Shown here: piece by piece, positions 1-6,502 of the stretch | Layout: each line of letters starts with the position of its first letter | How positions within the stretch are numbered: position 1 is the stretch's first letter | NCBI GenBank assembly: GCA_031422295.1 | Contig: JANOQM010000017.1 | Coordinates: forward strand, 1-8,978 | Origin: JANOMH01 sp031422295 | Lineage (GTDB): Bacteria; Pseudomonadota; Alphaproteobacteria; Rhodobacterales; Rhodobacteraceae | Length of the DNA stretch: 8,978 bases | Direction: 5' to 3' | Notes under the pieces: generated by a model | Told to the model about the DNA's origin: nothing | Seen by the model: only the letters and a program-made list of their open reading frames with translations | Databases searched by the model: none | Made by a program: the position numbers and the translations under genes

Positions 1-51
1 CCGCGCTCAATTGGCGCGGCACGTTCGCGGCGAGAATTGTCACATCGAGAG

Positions 52-130
52 GGTGGACTCCGTCGTGGGTGGCTTCCACCATTTGGATTTGGTGGCTTCC
101 GCAAACTGGCTCAGGTGGCTTCCGCAAAAG
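52..130. repeat. Tandem GGTGGCTTCC repeats, 23-bp period
   Basis: GGTGGCTTCC occurs at 68-77, 91-100 and 114-123, so the spacing is exactly 23 bp twice. The second and third copies extend to GGTGGCTTCCGCAAA. A weaker relative, GGTGGACTCCG, sits at 52-62. No reading frame here looks like a real protein. Multiple short terminal repeats of this kind are known at the ends of IS21-family elements, and iterons or regulatory operators are alternatives. The repeats are directly seen; the mobile-element reading is inference, because no transposase lies in the window. Confidence 0.6.
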
Positions 131-429
131 AATCCAGCACGGCCAGATCGTGATTTCATAAGGTATTGATAATAAAACATTTTCCTAAAGAGTTTCCGCC
201 AAGTCGATTCCGCCTGGATTCCCCGGTGAAAGTGCCTGTCGCTAGCGAAATGCCGCGCTGCGCCCCCCCGCATACAAACTGGGCCGGGGAGGAACCATGC
301 CGGGGGGATCGCAAAAAGGTGACTGTCCGGAAGGGCCTCCTACGAGCGCAATGTTTGACGCTCGAGGAAGGATGTCAAACGCAACATCAGATACGCTTTT
401 GGTAGGGTCGAACGGTAATGCAGTCTAAC
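131..429. other. Non-coding stretch downstream of the cassette
   Basis: I see no convincing gene in these 299 bases; short open frames on both strands lack recognisable domains. The stretch changes from AT-rich (about 150-190) to GC-rich (about 225-310). A perfect 7-bp inverted repeat, GTTTGAC (353-359) and GTCAAAC (374-380) with a 14-base loop, lies 50 bases beyond the stop codon of the last cassette gene. It has no T-run, so it is not a clear intrinsic terminator. No tRNA-like attachment site could be recognised. Confidence 0.5.
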
Positions 430-1377
430 CTACACGACAACCTCTGCAAAACTTGGAAGATACTTATAGTATCTCTGAAAAGATTGAATTTGCTCATCTT
501 GAAGGTCAAATCCAAGCCCTTGGATGTGGGCGCGCGTGATTTGCACTAGTGGCGGAAGTTCGGCCTGAAGGGCGGCAACCTCCCTTAGTGTCATTTGTGG
601 AGCCTGGATAACTTCGGTGACGATACATTTCCAACTGGCAGCAGAAACAACAGCGCGAGCCGCCGGGACTGCCCCAATGCTGGGAAGTATGCCGCCGACG
701 GTCACCATTCCAACGGTATCAAGATATGGGATGCTGAATGCTTCAAAGAACCCTCCCGGGCGGGCGGAGTCGGCAACTTCCGATTTCAAGTAGTCCATAG
801 CCAATTTCGCAAGCGTCGTAGGTAAATTCTCTTTGCTGCAATCATCCCTACTCAAATCATCTGGCACAACATCTCCAAGTAAGTCTTTGACCCGCTCTGG
901 ACGTTGTATCGGCTTGTCACCATAGGCATTTTGAGTGGCGCTAAAGGTAAAAAGTACGACGCTGTTGGGTGGGGCGTTGTTCAGAACCCATTGAAAGTCA
1001 TGGACAACACCCTCGTTGAGCGCACAATCGTAGTCCAACCATACAATCCACGGTCGAACTGTATATCCAGGCATCGCAAGAAGCTCGGGCAGCTTATCTT
1101 GAGAGAACCCATTTATCATTGTGATCGTACGGTAGGCCTTATTGAATTCCGCTCTCCTAAATCCAATTTCATTTGCTTCGATTGAAACCATATCATCAAT
1201 ATTCAGGACTTTGTGCGCCATTATAAAATCTGTAAACCAAATAGACCCAAATCCAATGTAAACGGCATTGCTTAGATCAATCACATTCGAAATCGCTCTA
1301 AGTCCCTCAAATACAAGCCCCCGCTGAACACTTTTACTCGGCCGTAAGCTGTAGTTAACTGAGTCAAATGATGCCAT
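430..1377 (-). CDS. Rossmann-fold methyltransferase-like protein of unknown function
   Basis: A 315-aa protein without signal peptide or membrane segment. The N-terminus has a basic patch (YSLRPSKSVQR, residues 9-19). It is followed by a Rossmann-like core: a glycine loop IGFGSIWFTDF (41-51) after a hydrophobic strand, a second strand ending in acidic VSIE (64-67), then IVWLDYDCAL (111-120) in the position of a motif IV-like strand, and VVLFTFSAT (140-148). This is the layout of class I SAM-dependent methyltransferases, and similar proteins are, from memory, annotated as O-methyltransferase-like. No classical DNA-methylase catalytic motif (DPPY or PCQ) is seen, so the substrate is unknown and it may bind a nucleotide without methylating. 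The start overlaps the ATPase stop by one base (TAATG), which implies translational coupling and joint function with that ATPase. Codons are less GC-rich than in the phage operon. Confidence 0.8.
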   Translation of the reverse strand: MASFDSVNYSLRPSKSVQRGLVFEGLRAISNVIDLSNAVYIGFGSIWFTDFIMAHKVLNIDDMVSIEANEIGFRRAEFNKAYRTITMINGFSQDKLPELLAMPGYTVRPWIVWLDYDCALNEGVVHDFQWVLNNAPPNSVVLFTFSATQNAYGDKPIQRPERVKDLLGDVVPDDLSRDDCSKENLPTTLAKLAMDYLKSEVADSARPGGFFEAFSIPYLDTVGMVTVGGILPSIGAVPAARAVVSAASWKCIVTEVIQAPQMTLREVAALQAELPPLVQITRAHIQGLGFDLQDEQIQSFQRYYKYLPSFAEVVV

Positions 1378-2741
1378 TAATCTTCACCCACAAGGTCAGA
1401 ATAGGAGTATTCGAAAGATTTGAGTCCCACGTCCTTGTATGCCATGTTGATGTTGCCGAGCGCGGAGGCTAATTTCAACATTCTTGATCTTGGAACGCTA
1501 TACAGAACATTGGCCTCTGGGATTTTCGGAACTGCTATGATGCGGGGAAGGGCTACCTCTGGCCTAGCGACAACTTCAAAAATCGGAACAGATTTGGCAA
1601 CGTCTTCTCTTTGGACGGCCTCAACTCTAACCTGCTTCCGAGCATTGGTGTATGAAATCCACTCTTTCGTTGTTTCCCGCATCTTTGCACGATACTGACG
1701 AAACACGGCTGACGTTTCATCCACACTTCGTTTCGTGGTTGTCAGGGGAAGTAAATCCGCACGTCGCGAGGAGAACACAATTAGTCCCATGAAGCCTGAG
1801 TACTGTGGGTGCCATTGTGGCCATCCCTCTGTCCCCCAGCCGGTAGTGACGGTCTTGTCCGCCGCCAAGACAATTCGGCCATTGCAAACCACGTACCAGC
1901 CGGATCGATTCAGGCTTTCATCAAAGTCTTCCGTGGGTTCAGTGCTGTCTGGCGGCGAAGCTGTCATTCCAGCGAGCAGTTCCACATATACATCTTCGTC
2001 TTGAATTCGCTCGGTAAAGTTCGCACGCATTGGTGCGAAGTCTTCGCCTTGGCGTAGTTCTATTGCCCAGCCGGGAACGGCTTTCCCCTGTACTTCTATG
2101 GTTAATCCACGGTGGAGGTGCAAAGCATAGTCTCTCGATATTGACCGCCTTAGATTCTGGATGAACCGCGGACTTTCAAATGAGCGCAATGCGACATCCG
2201 TGAGGTCAGACACGGATATCTTCACTCCAGCTTGCTCTAGATCATCAGACACATCAATGTCGAAGTCCCAGTGTTCTTTATCAGACACCAGCCAATCATT
2301 TACTTTGATAGGAACGCAAAAGGATGATTTAACTCCGGCTTCGATGAAAGTACTTTGGATGATTATATCGGTACCCAACTTGAAAACGGCACGCTTCATT
2401 CCGATTCCATAAACGCCAATGCTGAAATTTTCGGTCTCAGCATCGTCCTTTCGCCAAAACGTGAATGCGTAATCCACCGCATCGTCCAAAGTGATGCCAC
2501 CGCAGTTATCCTGAATTGAAAATTGATCGTTTTGAATATCAAAGCTAATCTTATAGGACGATAGATCAGTTTGGTCGTTGAGGCTCATGGGCTGTCCTCC
2601 TGCCAACTCCCATGCGCCGTCGATGCTATTGTCAATCAAGTCGAAAGTACAATCTTCCAGTGTAATGTCGCGAGTAATCATTCTAACAAAGAATGCCTTG
2701 GTCGGATTGGCGTCTGCTTTAGATTTTGCTACTGGAATCAT
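1377..2741 (-). CDS. GHKL (MORC/MutL/Hsp90-type) ATPase of a defence cassette
   Basis: A 454-aa cytosolic ATP-binding protein. All the Bergerat-fold signatures are present: N box with DLIDNSIDGA (34-43, Mg-binding Asn37), G1 motif DNCGG (78-82), and a glycine-rich lid GVYGIGMKRA (109-118). A second domain contains TTTKRSVD (335-342), which fits the conserved lysine of the transducer (S5-like) domain that contacts the ATP gamma-phosphate. ATP-driven dimerisation as a DNA clamp is expected from the family. I chose the ATG at 2741 rather than the in-frame ATG at 2777 because a perfect GGAGG lies 7 bases upstream of it. The gene follows a putative endonuclease after 139 bases and couples to the Rossmann gene. 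MutL/MORC-like ATPases are known partners of restriction-modification genes; the exact role here is inference. Confidence 0.9.
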   Translation of the reverse strand: MIPVAKSKADANPTKAFFVRMITRDITLEDCTFDLIDNSIDGAWELAGGQPMSLNDQTDLSSYKISFDIQNDQFSIQDNCGGITLDDAVDYAFTFWRKDDAETENFSIGVYGIGMKRAVFKLGTDIIIQSTFIEAGVKSSFCVPIKVNDWLVSDKEHWDFDIDVSDDLEQAGVKISVSDLTDVALRSFESPRFIQNLRRSISRDYALHLHRGLTIEVQGKAVPGWAIELRQGEDFAPMRANFTERIQDEDVYVELLAGMTASPPDSTEPTEDFDESLNRSGWYVVCNGRIVLAADKTVTTGWGTEGWPQWHPQYSGFMGLIVFSSRRADLLPLTTTKRSVDETSAVFRQYRAKMRETTKEWISYTNARKQVRVEAVQREDVAKSVPIFEVVARPEVALPRIIAVPKIPEANVLYSVPRSRMLKLASALGNINMAYKDVGLKSFEYSYSDLVGED

Positions 2742-2880
2742 GTGATTTCCTCCGCGACTCACTTTTTCTTCGCCCAAGCTATGCGAACTCTACTCGTGAG
2801 GACAGCGGGCAGTCGCGCGGCAGTTGAACTTGTTTGCGGCAGTTTCCTGCTTTGGATCAATCGAAGGCGACCATATCGGC
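2742..2880. other. 139-bp gap between the endonuclease and ATPase genes
   Basis: This is the only sizeable gap in the cassette. Read on the minus strand it contains two copies of AACTGCCGC (near 2836-2844 and 2817-2825) followed by a related ACTGCCCGC. I see no clear -35/-10 pair and no T-tailed hairpin. It could hold a promoter or operator for the ATPase/Rossmann pair, or be the scar where two modules were joined; neither is shown by sequence alone. Confidence 0.35.
2749..2753 (-). promoter_or_regulatory. Strong ribosome binding site of the GHKL ATPase gene
   Basis: GGAGG on the minus strand with a 7-base spacer to the ATG at 2741. It decides this start over the ATG 36 bases further upstream and shows that the ATPase gene initiates translation independently of the endonuclease gene. 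Confidence 0.75.
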
Positions 2881-3663
2881 CTACCTATAAGATCGGATCG
2901 CTTGGCGGTCGAGATCGCGTGCCGGGACAAGCCGGTAGTGCCGTTCTTCGACTACGCGGATTTCATCATCCTCTAACGTCAGCTCAAACAGCGCAATCAC
3001 CTGATCATCCATGAATTGCGCAGCAATAGCCCGACAGCTCAGCCCAGGAAACTTTTGCTCCACGAAGCGGATGTCCTGAGTCGTTTGAACAATGCCAATC
3101 TGATCCTTGCCGCCCTTCGCCTGCACGGGAATGACATAGTGACAGCCGCGCTTGTCGAGCCCGATGTAGAGTTCGTCGATTTCGATTTGTCCGATGCCTT
3201 TGACAGTCGTCCGCAGATGGTTCTGAAGACTGTAGGTCGTTAACCCCAGAAAAGTGTCGATCAGACGATTGTAGCGGACGATCGCAAGCAAGGCCTGCTC
3301 GTCATCAAGCGCATATGCGCGAATGATCTCGGGTGTCGCGTCCGGGATTGAGACTCGTACAAGGTCTGCACGCGGCACCACGCGGTTAACGCGTACAAGT
3401 TTGAAACGATATGCCGCTCTGCCAGCGCCCTCGATGATCCACTCCATCCCGGGTGGTTGGGTGGCAAGAATATCGTCCGGAAGCGCTGTACGAAACCTGA
3501 CGGAGTAGATCACATCGCCAAGGTTCTTAGGCAACTGGATGCCCAGCGCCTTTGCGCTATCCTCGAGCGCCGTGCGTTCGAATGCAAACGCCGCAACGCC
3601 GGGCTGATATGCGTCGAAGAAGATTTTCGAGATCAAGGCCTGATAGCGATTTGACTTAACCAT
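2881..3663 (-). CDS. Putative restriction endonuclease, PD-(D/E)XK-like
   Basis: A 260-aa soluble protein beginning MVKSNRYQAL. The middle of the protein carries IEIDELYIG (160-168) and, 11 residues on, VIPVQAKGGKDQIG (177-190). The acidic strand followed by Q-A-K183 matches the PD-(D/E)XK nuclease pattern D...(E/Q)xK (D163, Q181, K183), which cleaves DNA using Mg2+. From memory, proteins with the IPVQAKGG block occur beside cytosine methyltransferases. The ATG at 3663 overlaps the methyltransferase stop by 8 bases, as expected for a methyltransferase-endonuclease pair; the longer open frame up to 3780 only adds sequence inside the methyltransferase gene. No Shine-Dalgarno is obvious, so translation is probably coupled. 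The cleavage site and activity are unknown; a nicking or ATPase-dependent nuclease remains possible. Confidence 0.7.
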   Translation of the reverse strand: MVKSNRYQALISKIFFDAYQPGVAAFAFERTALEDSAKALGIQLPKNLGDVIYSVRFRTALPDDILATQPPGMEWIIEGAGRAAYRFKLVRVNRVVPRADLVRVSIPDATPEIIRAYALDDEQALLAIVRYNRLIDTFLGLTTYSLQNHLRTTVKGIGQIEIDELYIGLDKRGCHYVIPVQAKGGKDQIGIVQTTQDIRFVEQKFPGLSCRAIAAQFMDDQVIALFELTLEDDEIRVVEERHYRLVPARDLDRQAIRSYR

Positions 3664-4987
3664 ATGCCACGCGAGCAGAAATCCGTTCTGCCTCAATATC
3701 AATCTGCTTACGCTTTTTCGCACCGCTTTTTTGATCGCGCCCTGTTTTTGGCGGTTCGACCCCGAAATGGGCGGCTGCACTTGTGACGTTCATTTCCAGC
3801 AGCGCTGGGTTACCCAGTGCGATTGCCTCTGCTGGTCGCGACAGTATCAATCCCAAAGCAGAAATGACCTGACTCGCGACAGCGCGAGCCAATGGAGGCG
3901 GTACAGCATTCCCAATCTGCCGAGCTCCATGCCATTTCGTGGCATTAAAGCGAAACCAATCCGGAAATCCATGAAGGCGGGCCATCTCGCGCACGGTGAT
4001 GCAGCGGTTGAATATGTAATGTATCGGGCGAGGGCTGGTGAAGGCACCGCGCGCGCCGTCGGTTCCGGCGCGAAGAGTATTTGAGACCCCGCCTGGAGGC
4101 AGTTTGAAAAGGCGGCTGATCGGCTCGACGTCACCTTGGGCCGTATCAGAGAACCTGCGGCGCGAAATGTTGGTGTGTACTGTGCGCGCACTGGAAGTAA
4201 GGACTGCTGGGTTCCACTGTCGTGGGTGCGCGAAATGCCAAGCGTCGTTAGAGAGGCAACGCATTTCTTCAGCATAGGGTGTGGGTTTGCCAAAACGACG
4301 CGGCCTGACTGATTCATTGTTGATCAGTTCGGGAAATAGCTCCGCATCTGGCAGGTCGCCAAGCGCATCTGCGCAAGTCGGTCCATAGTTCAAGTCTGTT
4401 TTTGACTTACGACCGGCAATTGCCGTGATCGCCGCAGGGTAATCAGGCAGGACTTCGCCTTTTTTTGCGCCGAACAGGATAAGTCTCTCTCGAGATTGCG
4501 GAGTGCCGAAGTTGCCTGCGTTCAGCACGCGCCATGGAAGGCGGACCTGATAGCCTTTTGCATCAAAGGCAGCGACCAGCTCGATCAGAAACTGCTTGTG
4601 GTGGCCAAGTGTCAGGCCCTTAACATTCTCGAACACAAACGTCCTTGCATCCAGTTCGCTGACGATCCGGACGAACTCGAGCACAAGGCTGTTCCGTGGG
4701 TCATCAAGAACCCGGTGGCCGATAAGTGAGAAGCCTTGGCACGGTGCGCCACCAAACACACAATCGACCGGTCGCGTTCCCAGCCCCGCAGCCAGCCGAA
4801 TCTCCCTACCAGACAGCCGTTCGACTGATCGGGAGATCACCGCCGTCTGAGGGAAATTGAACTTATGGACGGCACAATGAACCGGGTCGATTTCTACTGC
4901 CGCAGCAACATCGAAGCCTGCCTGTTCGAAGCCGAGACTCATGCCGCCTGCACCCGCGAAAAGATCCACTCCGATAGGTCTGCGCAT
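3656..4987 (-). CDS. DNA cytosine-C5 methyltransferase of a restriction-modification cassette
   Basis: A 443-aa enzyme that would transfer a methyl group from SAM to C5 of cytosine, protecting host DNA from the neighbouring nuclease. The C5-methylase motifs run in the normal order: motif I DLFAGAGG (8-15) for SAM, motif II VEIDP (31-35), motif IV with catalytic Cys in GGAPCQGFS (79-87, Cys83), motif VI FVFENV (117-122, Glu120), motif VIII QSRERLILFG (164-173), a target-recognition region at about 195-310, and motif X QIGNAVPPPLA (357-367). A C-terminal tail of about 65 residues, partly basic (KSGAKKRK), extends beyond motif X. Length is normal for the family. The ATG at 4987 has GGAG (4994-4997) six bases upstream. 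It lies 22 bases after the stop of the 249-aa gene, so the phage operon may transcribe into it. Recognition sequence cannot be read from the protein. Confidence 0.95.
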   Translation of the reverse strand: MRRPIGVDLFAGAGGMSLGFEQAGFDVAAAVEIDPVHCAVHKFNFPQTAVISRSVERLSGREIRLAAGLGTRPVDCVFGGAPCQGFSLIGHRVLDDPRNSLVLEFVRIVSELDARTFVFENVKGLTLGHHKQFLIELVAAFDAKGYQVRLPWRVLNAGNFGTPQSRERLILFGAKKGEVLPDYPAAITAIAGRKSKTDLNYGPTCADALGDLPDAELFPELINNESVRPRRFGKPTPYAEEMRCLSNDAWHFAHPRQWNPAVLTSSARTVHTNISRRRFSDTAQGDVEPISRLFKLPPGGVSNTLRAGTDGARGAFTSPRPIHYIFNRCITVREMARLHGFPDWFRFNATKWHGARQIGNAVPPPLARAVASQVISALGLILSRPAEAIALGNPALLEMNVTSAAAHFGVEPPKTGRDQKSGAKKRKQIDIEAERISARVAYG

Positions 4988-5009
4988 GCCAAACTCCGTT
5001 CACTCTTCC

Positions 5010-5759
5010 TCAAGCTATAGGTGGCTGGCTGATTTTGCCAGCAAAACCGAGTATTGCTACCTCGCCATCGTGGGTTGCAGTTTGTTTAGGTAAGAGTGCT
5101 ATTTTTTGCGACCACGGCCGCACCTTAGGCATCGCTCCGGTTACCTCCACTTCCCGCAACATGCCACCCACCACCAGCACATCCCGCACCCAATCCAGCG
5201 CCTTCCACCAATCCTCATAGCCGCGCCGCGCGAACGCGATCTGTTCCGGATGCGGCCGCCACATCACCGGGCAGGCCAGAACCTCCACATTGCGCCAGCG
5301 CCCGCTATGCAGCACTCGCTCGATGCCAACCACGACGGTAGTGGACCGCTCGCCGTGCTGGTTGGTTTTGGTCTCGACCGGCACGCAGCGTGGCACGACG
5401 CCGGGCAGCCAATCTGGCGTCATCCCTGCGCGCGCCAGCTCCGCCACATAGATCGCCATGCGTTTGCCGCCGAAGCTGTCGGGCATTCCGGCCAAGGTGG
5501 CAGCTACGATTTCTGCATCCTCATGGGTGTAGGACTGCGATTTATGGCCGCCGCCATCCACCTTGCACCCCAATCGCGCACGCTGGATCAGCACGTATTC
5601 CATGCCGAAGCCGAAGCCTTCCCCGTCGATGTCGCGCCGCTGCGGCAACTCCAGCTGCGCCTTTTCCACCCGGAACGCCCATTCCAGGATCGCCTGCACG
5701 CCCAGCGCGCGTTTTACCTTTGCGCCTCCAGCGCGCCCGATCCGCCCCTGCATGCTCAT
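5010..5759 (-). CDS. Conserved-looking phage protein of unknown function with a foreign-looking tail
   Basis: A 249-aa soluble protein that I do not recognise as a named family. It begins MSMQGRIGRAGGAKVKRALG and contains a helical segment (22-40), a glycine-rich stretch DGEGFGFGMEY (45-55), DGGGHKSQSYTHED (68-81) and a tryptophan-rich C-terminal part (WRPHPEQ, YEDWWKALDW). The ATG at 5759 forms an ATGA overlap with the end of the +1 reading frame of the methyltransferase gene, and AAGGA lies eight bases upstream; a second ATG at 5753 is possible. Its position after replication genes suggests an early phage function. From about residue 217 (position 5111 downward) base composition falls sharply and the protein reads unlike the rest, so the native C-terminus may have been replaced when the defence cassette was inserted. 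Confidence 0.7.
   Translation of the reverse strand: MSMQGRIGRAGGAKVKRALGVQAILEWAFRVEKAQLELPQRRDIDGEGFGFGMEYVLIQRARLGCKVDGGGHKSQSYTHEDAEIVAATLAGMPDSFGGKRMAIYVAELARAGMTPDWLPGVVPRCVPVETKTNQHGERSTTVVVGIERVLHSGRWRNVEVLACPVMWRPHPEQIAFARRGYEDWWKALDWVRDVLVVGGMLREVEVTGAMPKVRPWSQKIALLPKQTATHDGEVAILGFAGKISQPPIA
5024..5042. other. Inverted repeat at the phage operon/cassette junction
   Basis: GCTGGC (5024-5029) and GCCAGC (5037-5042) flank a 7-base loop in the last codons of the 249-aa gene, 37 bases before the cassette methyltransferase start. On the minus-strand transcript it could form a small hairpin. No T-run follows, so it is not a standard terminator; it could weakly limit read-through or be incidental. 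Confidence 0.3.
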
Positions 5760-6502
5760 GGCAGCAATCCTTCAAAGAGGTTCATCTGCGCTGGGCCTTC
5801 CGGCCCATCCGCTGGCCGCCAGATCCACGGGCCGGAGGCCGTGGGCAGCCGCGAGAGTGCGCCACGCATGCGCTGCTGCCAGAGGGTGAACTCCATTGCC
5901 GAGCAGGCGCAGAGCGCGTGCCCGATGGGCCAGCCCATCAACCAGCCGACGAACAGCGGGTTCAGCCGCCGCCGCGCCCGGGCTTTCAAGATGCGCCGCG
6001 ACACGACACGCCCATGCGAGGCAATCATCAAAGCCCACAGCGGGCGCGAGATCGGGGCGTGATGCGACGGTTGCAGCCCATGCAGCGTGATCGCCGGGTC
6101 CGGGCGGGTGAAGCCCTGTTTCGCCCGGTAGTGCAGGATATCCATCCGGCTTTTGCCATCGGCGCGGGTCACGCTGGCCGGGCTGCTGCCCTTCCAGTTC
6201 TGCGCCGCTGGTGTCGGCCACTGGATCGCCTGTGCACTCAGCTTCGGTTCGCCCCGGCTGTTGATCTTGCCCCGCAGCCGGTCGACCTGATCGCCGGCCA
6301 CCGGCGTTTGCCATTGCGCCGCCTGCGCTGGCAGGGGTGGTATCCCGCCCGACCCATAACTCTGGCCCGGCCCACCCTTCGCGCCGTCCGATCCCTTGGG
6401 CGTCGACCAGTTGATTATGCCCAGCGCCAGCGCCTCGGCTTTGCGGGTGAAGTCGCTGTTCCCGGCCGGGTTGTAGCTGGCGGTGCCGGGATGCAGGCTC
6501 AT
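5756..6502 (-). CDS. Overlapping +1-frame methyltransferase C-terminus (W-x-T-P type)
   Basis: This frame is open inside the methyltransferase gene, +1 relative to it. It contains four W-x-T-P blocks (WPTP just before the ATG at 6502, then WSTP, WQTP, WPTP), each lying exactly opposite an LADT-like block of frame 1. They are followed by WKGSSPASVTRADGKSRMD and RLNPLFVGWLMGWPIG near the end. From memory, this W-x-T-P plus LNP...LMG..P ending is the C-terminal half of another set of annotated phage cytosine methylases. Its stop forms an ATGA overlap with the 249-aa gene, like every other junction of this operon. No Shine-Dalgarno precedes the ATG at 6502, so it could be reached only by +1 frameshifting or weak internal initiation, or be a relic frame. 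The frame stays open upstream to 7018 but there reads as noise. Expression is not shown. Confidence 0.4.
   Translation of the reverse strand: MSLHPGTASYNPAGNSDFTRKAEALALGIINWSTPKGSDGAKGGPGQSYGSGGIPPLPAQAAQWQTPVAGDQVDRLRGKINSRGEPKLSAQAIQWPTPAAQNWKGSSPASVTRADGKSRMDILHYRAKQGFTRPDPAITLHGLQPSHHAPISRPLWALMIASHGRVVSRRILKARARRRLNPLFVGWLMGWPIGHALCACSAMEFTLWQQRMRGALSRLPTASGPWIWRPADGPEGPAQMNLFEGLLP

Noticed and set aside
1..19. Hairpin CCGCGC/GCGCGG at the left edge
   Set aside because: A 6-bp stem at the window edge with no T-run and no adjacent gene cannot be interpreted.
353..380. Intrinsic terminator after the cassette
   Set aside because: The 7-bp stem has a 14-base loop and no T-run on either strand, so it is recorded only as an inverted repeat.
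3664..3780. Longer N-terminus for the putative endonuclease (start at 3780)
   Set aside because: The added 39 residues overlap the methyltransferase C-terminal coding region; the ATG at 3663 gives the usual short overlap.
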